Shown one piece after another: positions 9,382 through 19,354 of a stretch of DNA of 64,000 nt. Below the pieces are notes generated by a model. The model ran no database searches and was not told the origin of the DNA. It was given only the letters and a program-made list of their open reading frames with translations. Position numbers and translations under genes: made by a program. Source of the DNA: an uncultured Alphaproteobacteria bacterium (GTDB lineage Bacteria > Pseudomonadota > Alphaproteobacteria > Rhodobacterales > Rhodobacteraceae); assembly GCA_902619165.1 (NCBI GenBank), contig CACNDI010000006.1:47342-111341 (forward strand), read 5' to 3'. Numbering within the stretch: position 1 is the first letter of the stretch; each line of letters begins with the position of its first letter.

Positions 9382-10038
9382 ATGAGCAAAACAGAAAAGA
9401 ATGCGTTGGATCTTCTTAAGGGAGCTTACAACCTAATAACTCCAGATGACAACAAGAAATACTATGAAGGTTTTGCACCTTTCTACGATAGTGTTTTTGT
9501 AAAGGATCTTGGTTACACTTACCCTACTGTAGTAGCAAATCTTCTAGTTGAGAAGTTTCCAATAGATGGACCTATCTGTGATATTGGATGTGGAACTGGA
9601 TTGGTCGCAAATGAAATTAAAAAGAAAGCTCCAAATGCTGTCATAGACGGAGTTGATATATCACAAGATATGATACAAATATCTAGAGAAAAAAACTTAT
9701 ATCGAAATTTGTTTGAACTTAATCTTGAAGACCCTCTTGACTCATTATTACAAGATTATTCAGCTGTAGTAAGCGCTGGGACATTTACACACGGGCACCT
9801 GGGTTCAGAAACTTTGAAGCACTTAATTTCTCATTTTAATTCAGGCACCAAATTTGTAATTGGAATTAACTTTGATCACTACCATTCAAAAGGCTTCGAA
9901 AAACAGTTCAAAGCTCTTAATGAAACCAATATTATTGATTGCTTTGAGCTAAATGAAGTCAAGGTCTATAATAAAGATAATAAGAATCTAAATATAAAAA
10001 ATGGTAAAGCCTGTGTTTGTTTGTTTTCCAAAACTTGA
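9382..10038 (+). CDS. Class I SAM-dependent methyltransferase
   Basis: CDIGCGTGLVANEI and GVDISQDMIQISREK motifs. Confidence 0.88.
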   Translation: MSKTEKNALDLLKGAYNLITPDDNKKYYEGFAPFYDSVFVKDLGYTYPTVVANLLVEKFPIDGPICDIGCGTGLVANEIKKKAPNAVIDGVDISQDMIQISREKNLYRNLFELNLEDPLDSLLQDYSAVVSAGTFTHGHLGSETLKHLISHFNSGTKFVIGINFDHYHSKGFEKQFKALNETNIIDCFELNEVKVYNKDNKNLNIKNGKACVCLFSKT

Positions 10039-10188
10039 CTAAAAGCTATTTACATTAATTGATCTAGTGGAAGTGTATTGCTTCTGTTTGAACCATAAAA
10101 TCTTTTACATACTAATTTTTGTTATCTTGTTTTAGAGTAAAAGTTATAATAAATTTACGACACGAACAAAACTATGTAGGCATTAAAA

Positions 10189-12039
10189 ATGAGAAACTCA
10201 AAAACAGTATTAATTGATAAAAATCCAGGAAGAAATTCTCAAACTTTTGGAATAGCAAGAGAACTGGGAACAGATGTTGATTTAATACATGAACCCTCGG
10301 TTGGTGTTGTTGGAAACAAGGGCGACTCGCAATGCTACATAGGTGTTTCAAGCAAAGTAGAAAAAATTCACGAAATTTTAAAGAATAGAATAGGAACAGA
10401 CCCCAAGCAATTATCTATGAGGTTAGTGCAGCCCGAGTTTACCATAGCCACTTCAGATGGAATACGCAATGGAACTAAGGAAATGAGATATTCCTTAATT
10501 GGACGAGAAGTAACAAATGATTCAATGTGTGAACACTTAAGCGCCTCAGGATTAGAAGGAGTTATTGCAGTAGTAGCGTGTGACAAACCACCAGTAGGAA
10601 CACTCGCTGCAGTTTTAGAACATAACAGACCAGCTATTATCATGTCAGACGGATCTATACGACCAGGGAAAGACTCAAAAACTGGTGAGCCTATTGATAT
10701 TATTTCCAGTTACCAAATTGCTGGCAATCCAGATGAAGAGTTTAAAAAACGAATTGCATTAGAGGCGTGTCCAGGATTTGGGAGTTGCGGAGGAATGTTC
10801 ACTTATAATACAATGCAAACGTTTATTGGTGTAGTGGGCATGCAGCCTTTGCACATGGTATCACCCGCATCACAAGACAGCAGAAGGCTTGAGGAATTTC
10901 CACAACAGCTTGTTGAATTTCTTGAAAAAATGATTGAAAAAAATATTACTCCCAGAGATATCGTAACAAGAGAGTCAATCAGAAATGCCATAATTGTTGC
11001 CATGGCAGTTGGAGGCTCAACAAATGTAATGCTACATGCTCCAGAGATCGCAAGAGCTGCGGGCTACAAAAATTTTTCTCAAGACATTATGAGTTCAGAA
11101 GAATTCAACCATTTATCAAAAAATGTTGTGCCAGTTATTGTAGACGCTAGACCTTTTGGGAAATATTCAATGGTGGATATTGATACAAAGGGAGGGGTAC
11201 AAGTTATAGTTAAAAATCTATTGGAAGCAGGCTTATTGAATGGAGACACTATGACCTGTACAGGTGAAACTCTTTCCGAACAAATAAAAAAATTGTCACC
11301 ACCTAATCCAGATAATGAGGTAATATATAGTGTTTCATTACCCTATAAACCGACGGGTGGACTACGTGTCTTGGGTGGGAATTTGTCTCCTGAATATAGC
11401 TCAATTCTAAAACTTGCTGGAGTAGAGGGAGGGCTTGAAAATAATGTATTTAAAGGGCAGGCTAAAATATTCGATGGGGAACAAGCTTTATTAGATACCT
11501 TGGACAAAAGACCAGAGGTTTTTGAAAACTTTGATATGATAGTTGTGAGATATGAAGGACCGGTAGGAGGTCCGGGAATGCCTGAAATGCTAGATTCAAC
11601 TTCACGAATAACAACACTTTGTAGAGAAAAAAACATCGTAGTTGCACTTATGACGGATGGCCGCTTTTCTGGTGGCTCAGTAGGTTTAGTAATTGGGCAT
11701 GTAGGTCCCGAAGCAGCAGTAGGAGGTCCAATCGCGCTCATCGAGGAAGGTGATCAAATAATCGTTGATTTAAATAAGAATGAAATTAATTGTGTGGAAC
11801 TTGAGAACAAAAATACCTATGACGAAAGAATGAAAGATTGGCAGGAAAAAGTCAGTAAGAACAATGGTATCCATCCTGCTGTTGGAAATGCTGATACGCG
11901 TTTATTGCATAAGATGAGGCATTCAGCTGTTTCTGCAGTGTTTGGAGCGGGAATGCATCCAGAACGAAAAATTTTTGTTACTGACCCAAGAGAAGGAGTA
12001 AAATCGTCGTTCACTCCTCAAAATAAGTTTAGAACATAG
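10189..12039 (+). CDS. ilvD: IlvD/Edd family dehydratase (dihydroxy-acid dehydratase-like)
   Basis: 616 aa; CDKPPVGTLAA, ACPGFGSCGGMFTYNTMQ, MAVGGSTNVMLHAPEIA, VRYEGPVGGPGMPEM, MTDGRFSGGSVGLVIGHVGPEA. A sugar-acid dehydratase role is not excluded. Confidence 0.85.
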   Translation: MRNSKTVLIDKNPGRNSQTFGIARELGTDVDLIHEPSVGVVGNKGDSQCYIGVSSKVEKIHEILKNRIGTDPKQLSMRLVQPEFTIATSDGIRNGTKEMRYSLIGREVTNDSMCEHLSASGLEGVIAVVACDKPPVGTLAAVLEHNRPAIIMSDGSIRPGKDSKTGEPIDIISSYQIAGNPDEEFKKRIALEACPGFGSCGGMFTYNTMQTFIGVVGMQPLHMVSPASQDSRRLEEFPQQLVEFLEKMIEKNITPRDIVTRESIRNAIIVAMAVGGSTNVMLHAPEIARAAGYKNFSQDIMSSEEFNHLSKNVVPVIVDARPFGKYSMVDIDTKGGVQVIVKNLLEAGLLNGDTMTCTGETLSEQIKKLSPPNPDNEVIYSVSLPYKPTGGLRVLGGNLSPEYSSILKLAGVEGGLENNVFKGQAKIFDGEQALLDTLDKRPEVFENFDMIVVRYEGPVGGPGMPEMLDSTSRITTLCREKNIVVALMTDGRFSGGSVGLVIGHVGPEAAVGGPIALIEEGDQIIVDLNKNEINCVELENKNTYDERMKDWQEKVSKNNGIHPAVGNADTRLLHKMRHSAVSAVFGAGMHPERKIFVTDPREGVKSSFTPQNKFRT

Positions 12040-13249
12040 AATAATCTACAGATTCATCTTTATTTAATGTATTTTTTACTTCAGGTAGAGAATATTTCAG
12101 TCCGGAAGCGCAATTAAATAGCACAACACGATCATTATTTGAAATCAGCCCTTCGCTTAAAGATTTTTTAAATGCGGCGAGAGTAGCGGCTCCTTCCGGG
12201 CACAATAAAGTTCCTTCGGTTTTTGAGACGAAATCTCTTGCTTCAACAATCTCATTATCACTTACGGAAATTGCAAAGCCGTCACTTTCATTAATGGCTC
12301 TGATTATTAAAAAGTCTCCTACTGCGACTGGCACCCGTATCCCTGCTGCTATGGTATTAGCATTTTCCCATAACTCCGCCGTCTCTTTGCCTTGCCGCCA
12401 TGCATCGACAATCGGAGCGCACCCGTCAGCTTGTACTGCCACCATACGAGGCAATTTTTTTCCAACCCATCCTAGCTTTTGTAATTCTGAAAATGCTTTC
12501 CACATACCAATTAAACCAGTTCCGCCTCCAGTTGGGTAAAAAATAACATCTGGCAACTCCCAGTTTAATTGCTCAGCTAACTCTAAACCCATTGTCTTCT
12601 TACCTTCAATACGATACGGCTCTTTCAATGTTGAAACGTCAAACCACCCTACTTCATTCTTGCCTTCACGTACTATTTTTCCACAATCATTGATAAGACC
12701 ATTAACTTTAAAGATTTCAGCTCCAAGTCTACTTATTTCTCTTATATTTATCTCAGGAGTGTCGTCTGGGCAGAATACTGTACATTTTATTCCGGCCTTT
12801 GCTCCGTAGGCTGCCATCGCAGCACCGGCATTACCATTCGATGGAATTGCCAAGTGACGTAGGCCAAATTGTTTTGCCATTGATACAGCAACACCTAAGC
12901 CACGTGCCTTAAAAGAAGAAGTAGGTAGTAAGCCTTCGTCTTTAACCAATAAATCTCCCTTTTGATTTAATTTTTTGGCTACATTATCAAGTGAGATCAA
13001 AGGAGTTAAAACCTCTCCCAGTGATATTATGTTTGACGCCTTAACCGGCAACAGAAATGAATAACGCCAAAAACCGTTTTTATCCGTTTTTTTTGTGTAA
13101 TCCTTTGAAAATACTTCTTTAATCTTCTCAAGATCATATCGAACTAATAATGGCTTTCCTTTATCCGACAAACCGTGAACGAGATCTTTTTCATACCGTT
13201 TACCAGAAATGGAGCATTCAAGATGTGTAACAAAAGTGTTTTTTTTCAT
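12029..13249 (-). CDS. thrC: Threonine synthase-like PLP enzyme
   Basis: 406 aa; PTSSFKARGLGVAVSMAKQFG (PLP lysine), PSNGNAGAAMAAYGAKAG, YPTGGGTGLIGMWKAF. Its 3' end overlaps the convergent ilvD end by 11 nt. Confidence 0.88.
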   Translation of the reverse strand: MKKNTFVTHLECSISGKRYEKDLVHGLSDKGKPLLVRYDLEKIKEVFSKDYTKKTDKNGFWRYSFLLPVKASNIISLGEVLTPLISLDNVAKKLNQKGDLLVKDEGLLPTSSFKARGLGVAVSMAKQFGLRHLAIPSNGNAGAAMAAYGAKAGIKCTVFCPDDTPEINIREISRLGAEIFKVNGLINDCGKIVREGKNEVGWFDVSTLKEPYRIEGKKTMGLELAEQLNWELPDVIFYPTGGGTGLIGMWKAFSELQKLGWVGKKLPRMVAVQADGCAPIVDAWRQGKETAELWENANTIAAGIRVPVAVGDFLIIRAINESDGFAISVSDNEIVEARDFVSKTEGTLLCPEGAATLAAFKKSLSEGLISNNDRVVLFNCASGLKYSLPEVKNTLNKDESVDYSMF

Positions 13250-13288
13250 ATATTTAAATAGAGAACATAAAGTGAAAAGGAAATTTCT

Positions 13289-14248
13289 TTAACTTTCTTG
13301 AGCTTGAATATTATCAATTGCAGTCTTTATCTGAGTATATTCTTGCTGTGTAAGTTTTTCCTTATCTATTGAAATATTGAAACCGTTCCCAGTCAAAGTA
13401 ATAATTTGGTTATTATCTACTTTGGTATCTCGATCGAGCTCATAATATTTTATTTTTCTTAAGTATCCTTTTACATCTATCTCTTTTGGATCATGAAATT
13501 TAAAGAAAGAATTCACCAAAAGATATGTCTCTTCTGATATACAAATAGAGCCTGAGTTTGCAACACTCTCAAGCCTGGAGGCAAGATTAACGGTTCCACC
13601 AACAGCTGTATAATCTAATCTTTCATTACTACCAAAGTTACCAACGGTGCAATACCCTGTATTAATACCAATCCGTATTTCAAGATCATTTCTCAATGAA
13701 AAGTTTTTTCCCCAAGAACCTTTTAGTTCATCCATTTTTTCAAGCATCTCAACAGCCATTTCAACGCAAAGCTTAGCATCTTCTTCTGGCCCCTTTGTTG
13801 TTGGGTCTCCAAAGAAAATCATAATAGAATCACCAATAAACTTATCTATAGTGCCACCATATTTGAGAGCAATAATAGACATTTCGTTTAGATAAAAATT
13901 GATTAAGCTTGTGATTTCCTCAGACTCCAATTCATCTGAAATACTTGTAAAACCTACTATATCAGAGAAGAAAAGAGTCAATTTTTTTCGAGAACTTGTT
14001 ACCTCTGCACTTTGCTTTCCACTGAAAATCTGTTCATGGATCTGAGGAGATAAATACTTAGCTAATTTGCCAGAAATACCCTCCAGTTCTTCGGATTTTT
14101 TTAAAGCTTCTTCCTTGGCCTGATCGGCTATTTTCTTTTGCGCCTCAAGCTGAGTTGAAAGAGATTTTCGTAAATTAGCTTCAAGCTTTAACTTAGAAAG
14201 CTCTCTCTTTAATTGCGTCAATTCCTCTTGGGGACTCAATTCATTCAT
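13289..14248 (-). CDS. Class III adenylate/guanylate cyclase with N-terminal coiled coil
   Basis: FFSDIVGFTSISDEL, DKFIGDSIMIFFG, RIGINTGYCTVGNFG, VGGTVNLASRLE; heptad-like N-terminal 70 aa. Confidence 0.9.
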   Translation of the reverse strand: MNELSPQEELTQLKRELSKLKLEANLRKSLSTQLEAQKKIADQAKEEALKKSEELEGISGKLAKYLSPQIHEQIFSGKQSAEVTSSRKKLTLFFSDIVGFTSISDELESEEITSLINFYLNEMSIIALKYGGTIDKFIGDSIMIFFGDPTTKGPEEDAKLCVEMAVEMLEKMDELKGSWGKNFSLRNDLEIRIGINTGYCTVGNFGSNERLDYTAVGGTVNLASRLESVANSGSICISEETYLLVNSFFKFHDPKEIDVKGYLRKIKYYELDRDTKVDNNQIITLTGNGFNISIDKEKLTQQEYTQIKTAIDNIQAQES

Positions 14249-14255
14249 CTAGAGA

Positions 14256-14447
14256 TTAACCTTTGCAATCCATGTCAGCGCCACAACAAGTCGGTGACTT
14301 TATCTTTCCATGGCCATTTGGACAGACTGATACTTGTATTTTTTTTCCTTCATCACTGGTAACAAAATCATTCTCTAGTGCAGTTTCACATTTAGCACAA
14401 AAAGCATTTACTGCCATTCCACATTTAGCACATTCATAAGTTGCCAT
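14256..14447 (-). CDS. Small Cys-rich (zinc-ribbon/rubredoxin-like) protein
   Basis: 63 aa; CAKCGMAVNAFCAKCETAL ... CPNGHGKIKSPTCCGADMDC; ends 8 nt upstream of the cyclase start, same strand. Confidence 0.7.
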   Translation of the reverse strand: MATYECAKCGMAVNAFCAKCETALENDFVTSDEGKKIQVSVCPNGHGKIKSPTCCGADMDCKG

Positions 14448-14612
14448 AATAAAATAACTCCTATAAAGCTAGCGATATAATAATTTTAGTTCTTTTGGCT
14501 TTTCAAAGTCAAGATCTCAGAATTGTCGTCATGTCGGAGTTTATTTAATTCCATGCAAACATTTATTACGATATCATAAAAATGTTAACGCGAACTAATA
14601 AGGCCTACCAAA

Positions 14613-15002
14613 ATGACAATAACCTTCCTTAATCCATCCAACGCACCAAAACCTGCTGCTAATTATTCAAACGTGGCAATTATACCAGCAGGAAAAAAAC
14701 TGTTATCAATATCTGGGCAAATAGGAAACGATATAGAAGGTGAAATCGCTGAAAGTTTAGAGGACCAGTATCGGTTAGCATTACAAAATATAAATTTGAT
14801 TGTTGAATCGCAAGGTGGCACGAAAGACGATATAGCAAAAATAACCGTGTTCATGACTGACGAACCTGATTGGGAAAAGATTAAATCTGCTGCCGATGCA
14901 TTTTTACCTTCGCCAAGGCCATCTATGTCATTTATTTACGTGAAAGGACTTTTCAGACCGGACATAAAAGTAGAGATTGAAGCTTTGGCAGCAGTTGACT
15001 AA
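14613..15002 (+). CDS. RidA family (enamine/imine deaminase) protein
   Basis: LLSISGQIGNDIEGEIAESLEDQYRLALQNINLIVESQGGTKDDIAKITVFMTD, PSMSFIYVKGLFRPDIKVEIEALA. Confidence 0.9.
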   Translation: MTITFLNPSNAPKPAANYSNVAIIPAGKKLLSISGQIGNDIEGEIAESLEDQYRLALQNINLIVESQGGTKDDIAKITVFMTDEPDWEKIKSAADAFLPSPRPSMSFIYVKGLFRPDIKVEIEALAAVD

Positions 15003-15016
15003 AAAGGATTATTACG

Positions 15017-16027
15017 ATGAGCGCTATAGAGACAGAAACACTCACTGTTGAACAGATATATGATTTAGCATTCAATGTGTTGAGTAAATTTGGTTGTAAT
15101 AAAGAAAATGCAAAAGCTATAGCAACAACTGTCGCAACAGCCGAAAGAGATGGGTCATTGTCACATGGCCTCTTCAGAGTTCCCGGCTACGTTGCATCTT
15201 TGAAATCAGGTAAAGTAAATGGAAAGGCAGAGCCAAAAATAACCTCTAGCCTGCCATCTGTTATAACCGTTGACGGAAATTTAGGTTATGCTCCCTATTC
15301 GCTTGAAAAAAGCTTGCCAGTACTGTCAGAAGCGGCTCTAAAGAATGGGATAGCTGTAATGCGCCTCATAAATAGTTTTCATTTTGCAGCTCTTTGGCCA
15401 GAGACTGAGTACTTGGCTGAACGAGGATTATCGGGCATCGCATGCACAGTTTACAAACCTTCTGTTGCACCAGCTGGCGCAACGAAACCATTTTTTGGAA
15501 CAAACCCTATTTCCTTTGCCTGGCCAAGAAAGAATTCAACTCCTTTAGTTTTTGATATGGCTACTTCAACACTTGCAATGGGGGATGTTCAGATCGCAGC
15601 AAGAGACGGACATCCCGTTCCTCATGGGACAGGCCTTGGGCCTGATGGAAATCCATCTGATGATCCAAAAGAAATATTAAAGGGAGTGTTGTTACCTTTT
15701 GGAGGGTATAAAGGGTCAGCTATATCTATGATGATCGAGCTATTTTCTGCAGGATTAACAGGAGACAATTTTTCTTTTGAAGCAGCAAAAACTGATAATA
15801 ATGATGGGGGCCCTGCAAAGGGAGGAGAACTAGTCCTAGCCATTAACCCTGAGCTTATAGCTGGGCCAGACTGGGATAGTCATAGCGAAGGATTCTTCAA
15901 AGAAATTAAACAGTTAAAAGGAATACGGCTTCCTGGGGAGAGACGCCATCGCAACAGACTGGATAACAGCCCCAGAAAAATAAATAAGGAGCTCCTAGAA
16001 AAAATAAAAGGACTATCGGAGAGCTAA
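15017..16027 (+). CDS. Ldh family oxidoreductase (malate/L-lactate dehydrogenase-2 type)
   Basis: DGSLSHGLFRVPGYVASLKSG, HFAALWPETEYLAERGL, GTNPISFAWPR, PFGGYKGSAISMMIELFSAGLTG. Confidence 0.92.
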   Translation: MSAIETETLTVEQIYDLAFNVLSKFGCNKENAKAIATTVATAERDGSLSHGLFRVPGYVASLKSGKVNGKAEPKITSSLPSVITVDGNLGYAPYSLEKSLPVLSEAALKNGIAVMRLINSFHFAALWPETEYLAERGLSGIACTVYKPSVAPAGATKPFFGTNPISFAWPRKNSTPLVFDMATSTLAMGDVQIAARDGHPVPHGTGLGPDGNPSDDPKEILKGVLLPFGGYKGSAISMMIELFSAGLTGDNFSFEAAKTDNNDGGPAKGGELVLAINPELIAGPDWDSHSEGFFKEIKQLKGIRLPGERRHRNRLDNSPRKINKELLEKIKGLSES

Positions 16028-16043
16028 AAAGAGGTGTAGTGCT

Positions 16044-17345
16044 CTAAATATCTAAAGTATTTCTTTTTTCCCATTCTGAAAAATGTGCGGTGTAAGAATG
16101 CCATTCTTCCATTTTGAGCTTAATAAATGAATCAGAAAAAGCTTTTCCTAGCCCCTCTTTAAAGCTTTTATCTTTGTCAAAGGCTCGTAAAGCATCAAGT
16201 AAGTTCAATGGCAACTTTTCAGCCTTGGCAATAGCTTTTGCATCTTCATACATATTTGTATTAGATCTTTCCCCAGGATCTAACTTTTTATCAACGCCAT
16301 TTAACCCTGCCGTAATGATAGCTGCCTGCAACAAATAAGGATTGGTCGCCCCATCAGGAAGTCTTAGTTCAAATCTTCCCGCGTCGGGTACTCTTACCAT
16401 ATGAGTTCTATTATTTTCTGTCCAAGTAATTGTATTTGGCGCCCAACTTGCCCCACTTAAAGTTCTTGGAGCATTAATTCGTTTATAGGAATTTACAGTT
16501 GGGTTTGTAATCGCAGCCATAGCCTTGGCGTGGCTAATTATACCTCCAAGAAAGTGTAGACCCTCTTTTGACAAACCAATATCTGACTTCTTACTAGCAA
16601 AAACATTTTTCTTAGCCTTTAAATCCCAAACTGATATATGAGCATGACACCCATTGCCTGTTAAACTTTCAATTGGCTTTGGCATAAAAGTCGCTCTGAG
16701 ACCATGCTTTTCAGCGACGGATTTAACCATGAATTTGAAGAAAGAATGTTTATCTGCAGTTCTTAACGCATCATCAAATTCAAAATTCATTTCAAATTGA
16801 CCATTGGCATCTTCATGATCATTTTGATAAGGACCCCAACCTAATATGCCGAGATAATCACAAATTTCGGCTATCACATCGTATCGGCGCATCAGAGCCT
16901 GTTGATCATAACAAGGTTTTTCAGCATTATCATATGGGTCAGAAATAGCTGATCCATCAGGTGTTAAGAGAAAAAACTCAGCCTCTATGCCGGTCTTCAC
17001 CCTCATGTTACTCTTTTTTGCTCTATCAATAGCTTTGTTTAGAACATTTCTTGGTGCCTGCTCCACCAATTTGCCCTCCATCATACAGTTACTTGCAAGC
17101 CAAGCGACATCCTTTTTCCAAGGAAGTTTTATAACGCTCTGAGGGTCGGGCACTGCTAGCATATCTGGGTACGCTGGGGTCATATCTAGCCAACTAGCAA
17201 AGCCAGCAAAACCGGCTCCATCTTTTTGCATATCTGATATGGCCGATGCAGGAACAAGCTTGGCTCTCTGCACCCCAAAAAGATCAGTATATGTAACCAT
17301 AAAGTATTTTATCTTTTCTTTTTTTGCGTAATTCTTCAAATCCAT
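16044..17345 (-). CDS. glnT: Type III glutamine synthetase / gamma-glutamylmethylamide synthetase-like
   Basis: 433 aa; GIEAEFFLL, QNDHEDANGQFEMNFEFDDALRTADKHSFFKFMVK, GNGCHAHISVWD, NSYKRINAPRTLSGASWAPNTITW. GmaS and GlnT cannot be separated by eye. Confidence 0.88.
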   Translation of the reverse strand: MDLKNYAKKEKIKYFMVTYTDLFGVQRAKLVPASAISDMQKDGAGFAGFASWLDMTPAYPDMLAVPDPQSVIKLPWKKDVAWLASNCMMEGKLVEQAPRNVLNKAIDRAKKSNMRVKTGIEAEFFLLTPDGSAISDPYDNAEKPCYDQQALMRRYDVIAEICDYLGILGWGPYQNDHEDANGQFEMNFEFDDALRTADKHSFFKFMVKSVAEKHGLRATFMPKPIESLTGNGCHAHISVWDLKAKKNVFASKKSDIGLSKEGLHFLGGIISHAKAMAAITNPTVNSYKRINAPRTLSGASWAPNTITWTENNRTHMVRVPDAGRFELRLPDGATNPYLLQAAIITAGLNGVDKKLDPGERSNTNMYEDAKAIAKAEKLPLNLLDALRAFDKDKSFKEGLGKAFSDSFIKLKMEEWHSYTAHFSEWEKRNTLDI

Positions 17346-17378
17346 TATTTGTCTCCATTTATTACTTGAGGTAAGAAC

Positions 17379-18215
17379 CTAATTTTTCATACAAACCAAC
17401 CTTATGCCGCCAATAATATTTTCAGCAAAACACTTTGCTGCGGTTTTATAGAAGTCTTCAATTGTAATGTAGCCATCAACACCATGAATTTTTTCGTGTT
17501 TGTTTCTATTTGTTTGAAGCAACTTCAGACGTTCGTTTGTAAAATTTTCCCAGTCTGATGACATATCCTTGTGCTCAACAATTTCAAAACCAACGTTAGC
17601 ACAGGTATCTAAATAATCAGAATATTTTTCCAATGAATTTGCAAAGAGTTTCTTTTCTAACATTTTTTTATGAGAGCTCTCAAAACTGCTCCCAAAAGTA
17701 AGATCTTCAATAAAGAGCATGCCCTTTTTATTTAACAAGTTAAAAAGTTTTTTAGTATATTTTTTTCGATAAGGAATATGGTACAAGGCTAACCAAGAAA
17801 CAATTTTATTAAAACATGAATCGTTTTGAGAAAAATTTAAAAAATCTTGGTTTATGTGTGTAACGAAGCTTTCAAGACCTGTTCTAAGTGTTAATTCCTG
17901 CCCGACCTCTGAATAATCTTGCTGTAGTTCTAATGCAGAAACCTTTGCTCTCGTTTTGTAAGCAATGTATCGAGATGGACCTCCCCAGCCAGCTCCTACC
18001 TCCAAGACATTATCATTTTCCTGAATACTAATAGACTCTATGGCCTCTTGAACGCTTAGTGTGCCACGATAATGCAATTGGTCAAATTGATTGACGTCTT
18101 CTAAGTTTAACTTATCATCTTCCGAATATCCGAGCGCTTTCAAATCTTTTAATATCCTGTGAGCATCAGAATAAAGTTTCATTTCCTTTATATTATTCAT
18201 ATTATTAAACGGCAC
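17379..18215 (-). CDS. SAM-dependent methyltransferase (N-/cyclopropane-type small-molecule MTase)
   Basis: VLEVGAGWGGPSRYIAYKTRAKVSALELQQDY, SWLALYHIPYRKKY. Confidence 0.85.
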   Translation of the reverse strand: MPFNNMNNIKEMKLYSDAHRILKDLKALGYSEDDKLNLEDVNQFDQLHYRGTLSVQEAIESISIQENDNVLEVGAGWGGPSRYIAYKTRAKVSALELQQDYSEVGQELTLRTGLESFVTHINQDFLNFSQNDSCFNKIVSWLALYHIPYRKKYTKKLFNLLNKKGMLFIEDLTFGSSFESSHKKMLEKKLFANSLEKYSDYLDTCANVGFEIVEHKDMSSDWENFTNERLKLLQTNRNKHEKIHGVDGYITIEDFYKTAAKCFAENIIGGIRLVCMKN

Positions 18216-18222
18216 TCTTTTC

Positions 18223-18612
18223 TTAAATTAAATTCTCTTCTTCTAAGACCTTTCTTGCGACCCTAAAGCATTCCACAGCTTGTGGAACACCACAATAAAT
18301 ACCAATTACGTGTATAATTGCCCGCAATTCGTTCTTCGAAACTCCATTTTTTATTGCTCCTCTAAAATGTGTTTCCCACTCTGTCATCTTTCCAAGAGCG
18401 CCAATCATTGAAAGATTCATCATTGATCGTGTTTTTGCGTCAATTACTTCATCGCCCCAACCAAAACCCCAACACCAGGCCGTCATTGCTTCTTGAAAAG
18501 GACGGGAGAATTCGTCTGCCTCTTCCAGGTTTTTCTTTACATAATCCTTTCCAACCGTCGATACTCTCTGCTTTATACCCTTTTCAAATAGGTCCTCAGT
18601 AAAAATAGACAT
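18223..18612 (-). CDS. Carboxymuconolactone decarboxylase family protein
   Basis: 129 aa; DAKTRSMMNLSMIGALGKMTEWETHFRGAIKNGVSKNELRAIIHVIGIYCGVPQAVECFRVARKVL. Confidence 0.9.
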   Translation of the reverse strand: MSIFTEDLFEKGIKQRVSTVGKDYVKKNLEEADEFSRPFQEAMTAWCWGFGWGDEVIDAKTRSMMNLSMIGALGKMTEWETHFRGAIKNGVSKNELRAIIHVIGIYCGVPQAVECFRVARKVLEEENLI

Positions 18613-18661
18613 AAATATCCTCCTTTTTATATAATTTTTGGCACTTATTGCTAACTAAAAT

Positions 18662-19270
18662 TTACAGCTTGTGAAATAATAATACTTTCTTTACCGCATC
18701 ATCTTCCTTCATTTGAGCAATAAATTTACCCAAATTATCTTTATCATTAACTAAATTATCTATACTGGGGTCCCATCTCGTTACCATATACAAATAATAA
18801 TCCACCGCTGATTTGTTTTCCCCTAATAAATAGGGATTAAGTTTCATGTTTATATATTTGTAAGCGGTTTCACGGTCTTGAGCGGCTAGCTTTCCAACAT
18901 CTTCTGCAACATCTTTAGGCGCATAACGGTGCGAGTAAAACTGCCTATGATATCCTGCATATATTGACGTCGCTATCATCGCTAAATACTGCCATAAAAG
19001 GTTACGCTCAGACGAGCAGGCGTGAGGAGCCAATTGAGGGAACTTTTCTATCAAATGGGTCACAATTGCTACAGTTTCAAATATGGTTTGCCCATCTGGA
19101 CAGACTAAAACTGGTATTTTTGAAAAAGGACTTATGCTCTTAAATTCATCCTCCTGTGCCTCTTCGATAGAAATATTTTTAAACTCGTACTCAACATTTG
19201 CAGCAGTTAACAAAAACTCGGCGATCAATGATCCTGCCCTCGGACGCCCTATTACCATGTATTTTTTCAT
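18662..19270 (-). CDS. Glutathione S-transferase family protein
   Basis: 202 aa; thioredoxin-like N-terminus, KIPVLVCPDGQTIFETVAIVTHLIEKFP. Confidence 0.85.
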   Translation of the reverse strand: MKKYMVIGRPRAGSLIAEFLLTAANVEYEFKNISIEEAQEDEFKSISPFSKIPVLVCPDGQTIFETVAIVTHLIEKFPQLAPHACSSERNLLWQYLAMIATSIYAGYHRQFYSHRYAPKDVAEDVGKLAAQDRETAYKYINMKLNPYLLGENKSAVDYYLYMVTRWDPSIDNLVNDKDNLGKFIAQMKEDDAVKKVLLFHKL

Positions 19271-19354
19271 AAAATATTCCTTTCAGGGTGGTATTAATTT
19301 AAAGTATATAAAGCAATTAAATATTAGAGTATAAAATCAGAAAATTATTAAAAG

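Noticed and set aside
11343-11741. 132-aa minus-strand ORF inside the IlvD/Edd gene
   Set aside because: Antisense shadow ORF; low-complexity Pro/Ser-rich sequence typical of reverse-frame translation of a conserved gene.
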